Shown: piece after piece, positions 14,300 through 25,850 of the stretch
How positions within the stretch are numbered: position 1 is the stretch's first letter
How the letters are laid out: every line of letters starts with the position of its first letter
Assembly (NCBI RefSeq): GCF_032884065.1
Contig: NW_027062649.1
Location: forward strand, 1,905,355-1,969,354
Length of the DNA stretch: 64,000 bases
Direction of reading: 5' to 3'
From: Artemia franciscana
Taxonomy: Eukaryota; Arthropoda; Branchiopoda; Anostraca; Artemiidae
Position numbers and translations under genes: made by a program
The notes under the pieces: model-generated
Seen by the model: only the letters and a program-made list of their open reading frames with translations
What the model was told of the DNA's origin: nothing
Databases searched by the model: none

Positions 14300-14890
14300 T
14301 TTACCAGCAATACATAGCAGCATGGGGGGGGGGTCCCAAGGAAGGAACGGGAAGGAGCAGCGTTCCTGGCGAAGCTACGATGCCCGTTTGTAATATTTCT
14401 TTTCCATCTATTTCTATATAGTGATATTTACGTATGTAACGTATGTGAAATACATACGTTACGTATGTAACGTATGTGAAATACATAACGTATGTATTTA
14501 ATTCCCATTCGCTACCCAATTTATGTGGATTCGGTAGTTTTATCACACTAGTTCCCCCTAATTGAAATTCGGTGATTAAACGCGTTCATTTGGTTCCTAT
14601 TCGTTATCGTATGCGGTGAATTCGGTAGTTGTATCGTAGTAGTTCCAGTCTTTTGCAAATTTGGTAATTTGACTTGTTCACTTGGCTTCCATCTGTTACC
14701 GATTTTTGGTGAACTTGGTAGTTCTATAGCACTAGTTCCACCTATTTGTAAATTCAGTGATTTAAGATGTTCATATATTTCCCTTTCGCAGCTACAGAAC
14801 GAATTTGGTGAATTTGTTAGTTCTATCATTTGCAAATCGAGTAATTTGACATGTTCATTACAATCCATTGGACTCATATTGCAATTCATT
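14300..14890 (-). repeat. coding-like tandem repeat, about 32-33 codons per unit
   Basis: The minus frame 14,548-14,889 encodes at least three diverged copies of a unit with the pattern E(H/Q)VKLPNLQ..GTT.I(Q/E)LPNSP...NR. A fourth partial copy (IKLPNPHKLGSEWE) follows in another frame near 14,500. The period is a multiple of three. Near 14,400-14,490 lies a shorter palindromic block of tacgtatg/catacgta. No start context, splice site or family was recognised. It could be a decayed repeat-protein gene or a minisatellite that happens to stay open. Confidence 0.5.
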
Positions 14891-14899
14891 AAAAATTCA

Positions 14900-16530
14900 C
14901 TAATTTTGTTGTTGTAGGCAGTTTAAAAACAATGAATTTTGGTGGTCTTACTCGTCTTGGTTTGTCACTAAATTTGTCCAAGTTTTTTCTTGGCTCCTAT
15001 TTGATCCGTAACTAGACTTGGAGAATTCGAGCATTAGGTCCATCCTGGTATTGAATTGCATTGGTTTGGATTAGTGTTGGGCGATATTGAACATTGATAT
15101 CGATATATCGCACCAAAATTTATATCGAAACGTAAATATCGATATCGAAAACGATGTTATTTCAGCTTTTTTTTTGTATCTATTGGTGAATATCCAGCAA
15201 AAAAGATCCAACAGAGAAAATTGTTTCGTAAATGGTCGAGGAGAAGAATAATGTATTCCATCCATTGACTCATCTTTGCTCATACACAACATGCACAGCT
15301 GTATAATTTGGCATAGCCTGTTCGCAAACTATGTTTAGTGAGGACTCTCAAATGTTGCTGAGAACCTCCGAAAGATTTGGCTAGATAAAATACCTTCTAG
15401 GCTTATAGGCCTTGCTATTTAATCTGTTCTGTAAGTTTTTCCACCCCCTTTCGACGTCTCTTACGAATTGGAGTTACCATTCCTTCATCTTACCCAAGTT
15501 AGGTGTACAGCACCTTCGGAAAATAGTAAAAAAAAAATTATTAGACTCTATTTTTGTCAGTCATTTAGCCAGTTCGAAACGAGTTTGAAAAGAGAGGCGA
15601 AGTAGAATTTTGTGCATAGTTACGTTTGTTCTGAGTAACGTACTCGTGGTTTTGTGAAATTAGCTTGGATGGTAGTTGTTCTGATATTTTCTTTGAAATT
15701 TCCAAGTGAAATTCTCAAGTAAGAAGCGTAATGTCTCTGTAACCAGACCCAACCGTATAGCCATCAAATGCTGTTAATGTGATACTAAAATAAATAAAGA
15801 TTATTCCACAGTCGTATTCAAAAGGATCTTGAAGAATCACCAAAGTATGTGATTGTGCCGTTGTTTAAAGACCCGCTTACGGTGTCAAAAAAGCAAAAGC
15901 GATATTACAGTATTACGGTTATTATAGCTTTTGTCAGTGAAAGTACTTTGTATGGCGATAACTGCCTCATCAATATCTAAAACCCTGCCAGTATCTGATG
16001 ACACAATAGTGAGTGGAGATACGGGTTTACAATTAATATTTTAAAGCATGAAATCTTTTTTCAGCGCAATAAATATTGACCAGAACTTTGCTCTGGACGT
16101 CTTTAAAGGGGTTAAACAAGCCCGCCATTTCTGGGCGTTGGGTGGATGGGCGACATTTTGAATCCTTGGAAATAATTTGCTTGTAAAAGAGCATTAGTAT
16201 TGCAGTGATCTCACCATCTCCACCCATTTTGTTTACCGTTCTTCGTTCTTTTGATCTGTTCATCACTTCTTATTTTTGCTAATATGAATTTACTTTCCAT
16301 TATTACATTCTTTAATTTCACAAAAAAAAATATTTGTAGCTATGATTTTAGCACTCAATTCGGAGAATACTCTTGTTCAAGCATATTATAATTTATTAGA
16401 TCATCAGTGCATCATTGAAAGTTAAAGCTACCACCAATGATCCATCGGTAGCTGGCGTTAACCCCCCCCCCCGGAAAACACCCAACGCAAAAAATAGCCC
16501 TGAGGAGAATACCCCTCCCCCCTGTGGAAA
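14900..16530. other. intronic sequence without recognised gene
   Basis: Contains an ATCGATA-rich stretch at 15,080-15,150 and a C11 run near 16,460. A 77-codon minus ORF at 16,033-16,266 shows no motif I recognise. Confidence 0.35.
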
Positions 16531-16840
16531 ATAGTTTTATATTTTGTTTTGTACCTCCACCCCCGAAACCCTCCCTCCAACAAAAATCCTAGCCACGGAT
16601 TTTTTTACAAATTTATTTGGATTTTTTATTTGATTTATTTTATTAGTTATTTATTTATTTATTTTTTTATTATATTATTATTTAATATTTATTATTTTTT
16701 TATTTTTTTATTTTATTTATTTATTATTTACTTGATATTTATTAATATTTATTATTGTTTAATAATTTATTATATATCATTATTTTAATATATTTATTAT
16801 TTATTTATTGTTATTGATTATTTATTATTTATTTGATTTT
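16531..16840. repeat. TTTA/TTAT-rich low-complexity block
   Basis: Nearly pure T and A in imperfect ttta, tta and ttat units. The F/Y/I-rich ORF here is compositional. Confidence 0.9.
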
Positions 16841-18330
16841 GATCCTTTGGAACAGTGTGACTTGTCTCATACAGTTCAAAAGTAGAAAGGAATGAAAAGT
16901 TGACGAGAGACAGATTAGTTGTCACCCATAGACGTTAACAGAGCGGCATTTTTCGCTGCAAAAACAAAAGGAGGGCCTAGACTCAAAATATCCATGAATA
17001 ATTTACGTCATTTGCGTCAAAATGCACGAAACAGAAGTAGTATCTATTCAGTTAGGTCTGCTGGAGATGGGATATCTAAAATTTAGTTAGTTACAAAAAA
17101 AATATATAAATATCTTTTGACAAGTTCTTTGAGGTTTTCAAAGAAGATTTAATTTTGCACAAGGATGTGAAGAAACGTTCGTCAAATATAAACTACAATT
17201 AATGAAGCTCTTTCTTGCAGGAAATTTGAGTCGCTCTCTTTGCTGCATTGTTGGAACACTGACAGGAACGGTATGGAAAGAAAGTTTGCTTAAATTCTTC
17301 TATCAAGTATTTTGTAACTAGTACCTCCTCCAGGGGGCTCACCTGCAAAAGCAGTAAGGGGCATTTTCCTAAAGGATCAATCTTTCCTTTCTTTCTTTTA
17401 CTAATGATGGAGTTGAAGCTGCTAATATAGTTTCTAATCCATCTAAAAGTCAGTTTACAGATCCTAGGATTTAATTGCAGTTCTCCTCAAAAGGATTTTT
17501 CCTTTTGGTTTAAGAGCTTTATGGAGCTTTTTTGGGAGCTTTTTTATGGGAGCTTTTTGGTTTAAGAGCCCACTTTACACCTGATTAATTACATCAAATT
17601 TCTTAAAGCATTTTATTATAAAAAAAAAAAGGATGTGAGAAATGGTGTAAAAATGATTCTTAAAGAAAATGGTGTGTTTCCCCTGAACTTTGTAGCCTAA
17701 AGCAGCTAAAGTTATCCCATGACACGAAAAATTAGATACCTCAGAGTTTTCAAACCTATGATCTAATTCCGTTCTACAGACGGTGTAAGAATTCCTTCTA
17801 AGGTGTCACAAGACTTTCTTTATTTATTCTAGGCTATATCTGTGGGTTACTATATCTTTTAGTAACCTACTCCCTTGTGTTATCAGTAAGGTTTCAGCCT
17901 TCTTTCTCAACCTTGTAAACTTTCATTGATCGAACAAGTTTCTGTGAATTAGCATGCATTTTCATATATGTCATATTGTCATATTTTCTTCCTGTCTCTT
18001 CAGTCTTCCCAAAACAGAACAGCTTTTCTGCTCTACTTGAAAATATGATCATTTCTTCTTCTTAGGTTTAGTCCTTCCTTTTTTCCTCATTGGATAAAAA
18101 TAAATATACATTCTGGTCTTGTTTTTACTGCATTTTAAGGTTTCTGTTTTGTTTCTCACTTCGGTAGTTTTATATAAGTACTTTTTAGTGATTTTATAAC
18201 TTTAAAGCGGGCAATAAAACACATTAGTTCATTCATAAAGTCAAAAATTGCTGTTCCAGCATATAATCTTTAAGAAAACAAAGAAACACCGCAAGTTTAG
18301 CATGCCACTCAGCATACAAAGGAGCTCATA
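16841..18330. other. intronic sequence without recognised gene
   Basis: Nothing supportable beyond a short 'gggagctttttt' repetition at 17,520-17,565 and T-rich text. Confidence 0.35.
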
Positions 18331-18605
18331 TAGTTGTACTTACTTGTACTTGTGGCGGGAGTCAGGCGTTTCCGCCTTGCCCAGCATCCAGGATCCTTGT
18401 GACCTCTTTGGACCAGGTTTTACGATCTTCTGCCAACTGCGAACGGGAGCCACTGGGCCAACCATCTATGTCCAAATTTCTTAAAGCCAATAATGGGATC
18501 CAGGTCAGACTTGATAAAGGTCCACCAGTTCTTCTTTTGCCCTCCTTCATGCCTGTTCCAAGAGTCGTAGGGCTCAACTAGAAGGATTCGACGGGGCAGA
18601 TATTC

Positions 18606-18643
18606 TGGTGGTCTTTGCAGGACGTGACCTGCAAAGACCACCA
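18606..18643. repeat. 16-bp-arm perfect hairpin
   Basis: tggtggtctttgcagg, six bases, then its exact reverse complement. It lies inside the RTE-like fragment where family members usually read RLRWFGHVL..PPE, so the left arm appears to be an inverted copy of the adjacent coding segment. Confidence 0.9.
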
Positions 18644-18735
18644 GTGGTAGCAACATCTCTTCTAATCTTGCAGAGTTGGCAAATATCGGAGTTAGATATA
18701 CGATCTTACTGGCGAATTCTAAGTATTTGGCGTAA

Positions 18736-18927
18736 GGATCCATGTTCGAAAGCAGCTAGTGCTCTCTCGTGTTGAAGCTTCAAGGATCCATGTTCGAAAG
18801 CAGCTAGTGCTCTCTCGTGTTGAAGCTTCAAGGATCCATGTTCGAAAGCAGCTAGTGCTCTCTCGTGTTGAAGCTTCAAGGACGCTCTGTTGAAAGCAGC
18901 TAGTGCTCTCTCGTGTTGAAGCTTCAA
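18736..18927. repeat. four 48-bp tandem units
   Basis: Units start at 18,736, 18,784, 18,832 and 18,880. The first three look identical and the fourth has diverged (ggacgctctgtt). On the minus strand each unit is 16 codons (LKLQHERALAAFEHGS) and the frame is kept through the array. Confidence 0.95.
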
Positions 18928-19060
18928 GGACCAAGTTTCGCATCCATAGAGGTCGGATGGTTCGGATCATGGCCGTATAGATTCGACTTTTAGTCAGACC
19001 GGAAATTTCCGGCTCAAAGGGGCTTTCGAAGGAATGCGAAAACAAACTGCGCCTTATATA

Positions 19061-19841
19061 TTCTTTGCTGGATGTCTAAGTCTGAAGAGCCATTACTTGT
19101 CCATTGTTAGGTTACCATGTCCTAATCACTCAAGGTCTCCTTACTGCTACGTTATTATTCATGGCGAGTTGTTTTCGCTAATACCCCTCATTTTTTAGTC
19201 GATTCCACTTTGGTACTCTATCCAAATCAGAATCTCCATCCCCACTTCCTTTAAAATTAACTTTAGAGATTTTTGATTTTTCTATTGTTACTGCTAGTCA
19301 ATATTTTTTATGATCCGATTAGCTTTGATTGTTTAGGTGTGTTATTCAATGATTTCTCTACTTTCTCTACTTTCATGTTATCTCTTTAATTTGTGTTTTT
19401 TACTGTATTCTAGCGTGCATTTTCTTCTTCAATATCTGATGTTGAACAGGATTTTCTGAGTATTTTTTTTTTCGCCTTCAATATATTCTAGCGCATTCTA
19501 GTGTATATTCTATGTTACTACAGTATTCTTGTGTTTTGTTTTGTTTAAGATTTAGCCACCAATTAGATAAGCTCCTGGGGCCAAACAACCATAAGTAGTA
19601 ATTTTTACAATTTTCTAGGATGAGTAAAATGAAAAATGATAGATAATAGGAACTGACTTCACACTAACACCCGAAATTTGGGTCTCAATATCTATTCAGT
19701 CTTAAATATAGATATTCATTCTCCGTATTTATTCTTGTTGACATTAAGTATCACTATTGGAGTCATCAAGCATGAAATGTCACTAGGAATAAAAAAAATA
19801 TAAAATAAAAAACGAAAAAGGAGAAAGGAAAATAAACTTAC
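19061..19841. other. intronic sequence without recognised gene
   Basis: T-rich. A stretch near 19,580 ('ggggccaaacaacc') resembles one near 55,600 next to another RTE-like 3' end, so some eroded retroelement may be present. Nothing firmer. Confidence 0.3.
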
Positions 19842-19964
19842 TTCCAGCAAATACACCAACTCCAGTAAATAGTTCAGAGAAGGCAACATGAAGTTGAACA
19901 GCCATAGCACCCCCCGACGACAATCCTGACACAGTAATTCCATTTCGGTCAACCGTATATGTCC
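19842..19964 (-). CDS. PHB-depolymerase-like esterase, catalytic-Ser exon (exon 3)
   Basis: A 123-bp exon, acceptor TTATTAACAG, donor GTAAGT, phase 1 at both ends. It encodes GTYTVDRNGITVSGLSSGG, then a short helix, and ends FTGVGVFAG. GLSSG is the G-x-S-x-G nucleophile elbow of alpha/beta hydrolases. The ITVSGLSSGG...V..F..G.GVFAG layout is diagnostic of PHB-depolymerase-family (PF10503) esterases, which in characterised members cut polyhydroxyalkanoates or related esters; the substrate here is unknown. It follows the 33,336-33,428 exon by phase and sequence sense, and joins the Asp exon directly. Confidence 0.93.
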
Positions 19965-20083
19965 CTGTTAATAATGCATACAAATATTATTTTGCAAATT
20001 TAATCTAAAAATGTTTCAATCGGTAATAACAATCTAATACCAAAATGTACGCACAATTTTAAAACCTACATGGAGTATTCACT

Positions 20084-20517
20084 AAATTCTGACCTTTGAC
20101 TCCCAGGTAGCGGCTTTAAATCGGGATTTTAACTCGGGATAGCAGCTTACTAATTCAAAAACCCAGTGTAAGTAAAAAAAATTCAATAATAGAATTTCAG
20201 TAAAAAAACAGCTCAGATGTTGTGTCTCATTGTGCATAAGGTGGAGCAGCCATTAATATTTTTTTAAATAATGTTTAATTCTTATAATTTCACATTTTTT
20301 AAATTCTGACCTTTGACTCCCAGGTAGCAGCTTTAAATCGGGATTTTAACTCGGGATAGCAGCTTACTAATTCAAAAACCCAGTGTAAGTAAAAAAAATT
20401 CAATAATAGAATTTCAGTAAAAAAACAGCTCAGATGTTGTGTCTCATTGTGCATAAGGTGGAGCAGCCATTAATATTTTTTTAAATAATATTTAATTCTT
20501 ATAACTTCACATTTTTG
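20084..20517. repeat. 217-bp direct tandem duplication
   Basis: 20,084-20,300 and 20,301-20,517 are almost identical, with a few substitutions such as gtagcggc/gtagcagc. The block starts 'aaattctgacctttgactcc'. It lies in intron 2 of the esterase and no coding function is apparent. Confidence 0.95.
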
Positions 20518-21034
20518 GATTCTGAATGGGGCTATTTATAAGTAATATATCAATCTTGATTTGCTCTCTATTTACTTTATATATACTATTGAGCCTCGTT
20601 TTCTAAGCTTTACTCTCTTATTAAGTAATGATTCCATTTGGATCCTGTGTACATGGAGGCGTCATCATGTCACCCGCATTCCTTTAGTGATTACCCTGAG
20701 GATCTTTGCTTCGCCTGTGGCTGCAAAGTCTTCAGATGTCGTCGCGGAGAGGCACCGTTGTAGCCGTATGTGCCAACCAGCATGGAAGGAAATAAGTCTA
20801 AGTAAATAAGCTGCCTAGGGGACCGAAATTAGCAACTGGCCTCCCTATTTTTAAGACCTTTACATTTCTTGGGTAGCAGAAAACCGAGTTGCTGCTCCAA
20901 TTTCAGAAATGAAACTATTAAGTTCGCTTAGACAGCAGATTTGCTAAATTACCAATGGCAATACTATTGAAATCATTGTTCATTGGTTAAGTAGAAACTT
21001 ATACAATTATTAAATATAAAAAAAAGTTTTTTTT
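20518..21034. other. intronic sequence, possible eroded retroelement end
   Basis: An 82-codon plus ORF at 20,561-20,809 shows no domain. It ends in 'aagtctaagtaaataag', similar to the (AAGT) end of RTE-like copies elsewhere in the window. The support is weak. Confidence 0.25.
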
Positions 21035-22662
21035 ACCTGCAAGTAAGGAGTGGCATAAAAACTTAAAACGAACAGAAATTATTCCGTAAATGAAAGGGAT
21101 TATCCCCTCCTCAACGCCCCGCTCTTTACGCTAAAGTTTGACTCTTTCTCACAACTCTAATTTTTTAAAAACAAAAAACTTTAGGGTAAAGAACGAGGCG
21201 TTGAGGAGGGGACAACCCTTTCATATACGGAATAATTTCTGTTCGTTTTAAGTTTTGATGTCGCTCCTTACTTGCCGTTAAAAAAAACTTGCTTTTTTTA
21301 TTTAATTTCTGAACGTTTTTGAATTAATGAATGTTTGGATTTTGGCTCACCACACATGAATAATTAAAAGGAAATTTGCATATTATTATTTTTTGGCTAA
21401 ATGCCTTTCTAATTGTTTTAATCAGACGATTGTGATAAAGAAAAGAGGTGGGGGAGGAGGCCTAGTTGCCCTCCAATTTTTGGTAACTTAAAAAGGCAAC
21501 TAGAACTTTTATTTTTTTACGAACGCTTTTATTAATAATATAAATATACGTAAATTACAAATTAACTTACGTAACGAACTTCTATATTTGTATTTTTTTT
21601 ACGTATATGATACTTCTCTCTTTCCCTCTCTCCCCTCCTAAATCCCCTCGTCAATACCTCTCTCTCTCTCCTCGTCAATACCTCTCTCTTTACATTATAG
21701 CTTGAATTTTGTCCCAATTCTTTAAGTATGACCCCTGAAACACAAAGGTCGTAGAATAAATAGTTAAAATTACTAAAACTAGCTTAGCGCAAAAAGCGAG
21801 GTATTAAGGAGACGAACCCCTTTAAGTTTTAATGCTGCTCCTTACTTCCAGTTGAAAAAGACATTTTTTTTTTTATTTATTTGGTCATTGGTTGTTTTTT
21901 TTTTTAAGAATGCTAGAAAATCCTGCACCCCCTTCATGGAAATTCTCTTCCCTCATGATAAATTCCTCCATGGAAAGATTTTCCTACGTGACCTCCCACC
22001 CCCCACCGACCCATCGTCCCCCCAACGCGAAAAAGGCCCCCTGAAAACGTATGTACACTTCCCAATAACCATTACTATATGTAAACAATACTCAAAGTTT
22101 GCAACTTGCAGCCCCTCCCCCGAGGACTGGGGGAGATTAAGTCGTCCTCAAAGACACAGTTATTAGGTTTTTTGACTATGCTGAACAAAATGGCTATCTC
22201 AAAATCTTAATCTGGTGAGCGTGAGAGGGGGCCTAAGTGCCCTCCACTTTTTGGGGTCACTTAAGAAGGGCACTAGAACTTTTAATTTCCGTTAGAATTA
22301 GACTTCTCGCGAAATTCTAGGACCACTGGGTCGACACTATATTTTTGTAGATAGGAGCTTGAAAGCTTGGGGCTTCTATAGTAATGTTCTCTGATACGCT
22401 GAATCTGATGGTGCGATTTTTGTTAAGATTCTATGACTTTTAGGGGGTATTTCCCCCTATTTTCTAAAACAGCACAAATTTTCTCAAGCTCGCAACTTTT
22501 GATGGGTAAAACTAAACTTAGTGAAACTTATATATTTAAAATCAGCATGAAAATACGATTCTTTTGATGTAACTATTAATATCAAAATTCCGTTTTTTGG
22601 AATTTCGGTTACTATTGAGCCGGGTAGCTCCTTAAGTACAGTTCGTTACCACGAACTGTTTG
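21035..22662 (-). repeat. Family A foldback repeat, copy A3
   Basis: The left end is an imperfect inverted repeat (about 21,039-21,283) with arms of roughly 105 bp around a T/A-rich loop. The right end is the fixed hairpin terminus (cagttcgttaccacgaactg), ending TTTGA at 22,662-22,663. Satellite B follows within about 40 bp. Confidence 0.85.
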
Positions 22663-22699
22663 ATATATGTCTTAAAGAAGTAGGAGCACACAGGAGCTC

Positions 22700-25600
22700 A
22701 ATTTTCAGAGGTACCTCTAGTAAAGGCCATACGGCTTCAATGTTTTATTATTTATTTATTTATAATTTTTTCCCAGAGGCACTTCATATAAGAGTCAAAA
22801 GTGACCAGAGGGCAATTAGCACCCCCACACCCTTTTTCCACAAAATAAATCTAATTGAAATTTTGAGATAGCTATTTGGTTAAAAATATTTCAGATGTCA
22901 GATAATAAAAACTCCGTGGTCAACAAAACCCCCAGGGCCCGGAGCAATGCGTTAGTAGAAATGCCCTAGGGGCATATATGATTCTTATAGAAGGGATGCT
23001 TGTATAAACTTCAGAAAAGGCTAATTTGATTGGAAATTGAAAGTTTTTGTTAACTTTTTAAGAGTCAAAAGAGATATCAGAGGGCAACTAGGTCCCCCAC
23101 GCCCTTTTTCCCCAAACCCATCCAATAAAAATTTTGTGATAGGCATTTTGATAAAAATAGTTCAAGCATCAGATAATAAAAACTCCGGGTCGAAAAAAAA
23201 CAACTAAGGCCCAGGGGCAGGCGTTGTAGGCTATGCCATGGGGGCATATATGGCTCTTTTAGAAGGGATGCTCTTGTAAACTTCAGAGGGCACATTTGAT
23301 TGAAAATTGAAAGTGCTAGTTGACTTTTTAAGAATTAAAGAGATCGAAGGGAAACCACCCCACCCCCCCAAGTCTCCTTTTTCCCAGACATATTCGATAA
23401 AAAACTCCGGGGTCGACACAACAGTAAGTTATCCCCTCGGTGCCTATATAGTTCTTATAGACGGGATGCTCGTATAAACTTCAGAGATGACTCTCTTGAT
23501 TGGAAATTGAAAATTCTAGTTCACTTTAAAAGAGTCAAAAGAGACCCAGTGGCAACTATCTCCCACTCCCCCCCCCTTTTTCCTCAAACACATCCGATAA
23601 AATTTTGAGGTAGTCATTTTGTTAAAAATAGTTCGAAAATCGGACAGTAAAAACTCCATAATCGACACAAACCCCTCAGAGCCCGGGCAAGTGTTTTAAG
23701 TTATGTCCCGAGCGCATATAAGGTTTTGATGTAAGGGGAGGTCATATAAGTGTTAGAGGTGGCTCATTTGATTAGAAATTGAAAGTTTAAATTACCTCTT
23801 TATGAGTCAAAAGGGATTGAAGGGTATATACCCCCCTCCCCCAAACACACAAACACCATTTTTTCCGAAAATGGATCCAATCAAAATTTTGATATTGCCA
23901 GTTTATTTGAAAAAGTCCAATCGTCAGATAACAAAAACTTCGAGATCAACTTAACCCCCTCCACTCTAAAGTCCGGGAAAAGGGTTATAACTTAATCTCT
24001 GGGGGCATATAAAGTTTGTAAGGAAGAAGTGGTCGTACAAACCTCGGAAGGGACTCAAATGACTAGAAACTGAAAGTTTCAATTTCCTTTTTAAGAGTCA
24101 AAAGTCATCCGTTTGCAACTAGTCCCCCTCCACCAACCCTCTTTTCCTCAAATGTGTCCGATTAAGTTTTTTATATAGCTATTTTGTTCAAAATAGACCA
24201 AATATTATATGACGAAGACTCTAGAGATAACAAAGCCCACCAAAACCAAGGAGCATGTGTTGTAAATTATATCCCGAAAGCATATAGGGTTTTATGGAAG
24301 GAATGGTAGCATAAGCTTCGGAGGGGGCTCATTCAATTGTAAATCAGAATTTCTAGTACCTTTTTTAAGAATTCGCTAGAATTCTAGTACCCTTTTAAGA
24401 ATTCGGGGGAAAGCGAAGTCGCTTTCCCACCAAATGCATCTGATCACAATTTTGAGATAGCCATTTCGTTCAAAATAGTTTAAAGATCATATAACAAAAC
24501 TCAGGGGTCAGCACAGCCCCCAGAGCCCGGAGGAAGTGCTGTAAGTTACGCCCCAGGGGCAAATAAAGTTTCTTTTAAGCGGTTGTATAAAGATCAGAGG
24601 CGGCTCATTTGATTGGAAATGGAGATTTCTATTTACCTTTTTAAGAGGCATCAAACGTGATCGGGGACATATTCTCCCTCCCCCTCTTTTCCCCACATGC
24701 ATTCAATCAAAGTATTGAGATAGCCATTTTGTTTGAAATGTTCCGACGATCAGATGGCGAAACTTCGGGGTCCACAAACCCTCCCCCCGAAACCTGGGGG
24801 AAGCGTTGTAACCTATGCCTTGGGGGCATATAAAATGTTTACGGAAAAGGTGGTCGTATAAACTTCGGAGGGGACTAAAATGATTAGAAATTGGAAGTTC
24901 TAGCTCCCTTTTGAAGACTCAAAAGTGATCTGACGGCAACTAGCCTCCCTCCACCAACCCAAAGGCCATAAGGCTCCACTTTTCTCCAAGGAGACTTCGT
25001 GTGCAAGCGGTGGTGTTTTAAACTTCGGAAGGGGGCATTCAATTTGAAATAATAATTTCTAGTGCCTTTTGTACGAGTCAAATGTGATTGGAGGGTATTG
25101 AGCCCCCCCCTTTCATGCCCTCTTTTCCTCAAACGCATCCAATCGAAATTTTTAGGTGGCCATTATGTCAAAAATAGTCATGATGTGAAGAATAATCATT
25201 CCTCGGGGATTGACAAAATCTCTCACTGCCAACGGGGCAGGAGATTTAAGCTGTCAATTGTTCATATATAAGGTTTTTATGGAAGGAGTAATCATACGAT
25301 TCTGAAAAGCCTCATTTTATTTAAATTGAAAGTTCTGGCTCAATTTTTAAAAGTCAAGAGTATTCGGATGGTAGACGGGGACCCCACACCTTTTTTTTCT
25401 AAATACTTTCGATTAGAATTTTGAGTTAGCCATTCAGTTCAAAATTGTCAAAATGTCAAATAGCTATAGTTACGGGTTTGAACCCCTCCCCCCCCAGCGC
25501 TGTCGGAAAGGGCTGTAAGTTATACTAGCAGCCCACCGTTAACATAAAAAGCTTCTATGGAAGGCGTGATCGTATAAATTTTGGAGGAGGTTCATTCGAT

Positions 25601-25850
25601 CAAAAAACGAAATTTATTGTGCCCTTTATAAGAATCGAAAATTATCAAAAAGTAACAACATCCCCCCGCCTGTATCTTTCCCCCCAAATGCATGTTATAA
25701 AAATTTTGAAATAGCCATTTGGTTCAAAATAGCCCTAAATTCAAATTGATATAGCTTAGGGGCTGAGAAATCATCCATAGCCCACAGGGAAAGGATTGTA
25801 ACTTATGTAAGTTGCCCATTATTAGAATATAAGTTTCTTGCGGAAAAAGC
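22700..25850. repeat. Satellite B, array 1 (about 11 diverged units)
   Basis: Units of about 265-295 bp. Landmarks per unit are 'ggggcatata', 'aacttcgga', 'tttttaagagtcaaaag', 'gagggcaacta', a C-rich run, 'tttgagatagccattttg' and 'ggggtcgacacaa'. The phrase 'gcatata' recurs near 22,973, 23,241, 23,708, 24,002, 24,270 and 24,822. The array opens with a leader near 22,715 ('taaaggccatacggcttcaa') that also opens array 2. It is flanked by family A copies A3 and A4. ORFs inside are incidental. Confidence 0.88.

Larger units (their letters stand above)
18331..19060 (-). pseudogene. RTE-like non-LTR element, 3' end fragment
   Basis: On the minus strand, broken frames read: a segment near 18,960-19,050 corresponding to the post-RT region; repeated LKLQHERALAAFEHGS; then LRQILRIRQ and DRISNSDICQLCKI; then GHVLQRPPEYLPRRILL; and finally a tail ending RILDAGQGG. 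This order (DRISN, then GHVLRRPPE.LPRR, then the C-terminus) is the conserved 3' region of RTE-type elements. The sequence ends near 18,331 in an (AAGT)-type tail. It is 5' truncated, and an internal 48-bp unit has been amplified. Confidence 0.75.

Noticed and set aside
15064..15160. hAT-like terminus (tagtgttgggcgatattg) and ATCGATA repeats
   Set aside because: No matching inverted end or 8-bp duplication was found, and no transposase.
17520..17565. Short gggagcttttt repetition
   Set aside because: Three imperfect units only; no structure beyond low complexity.
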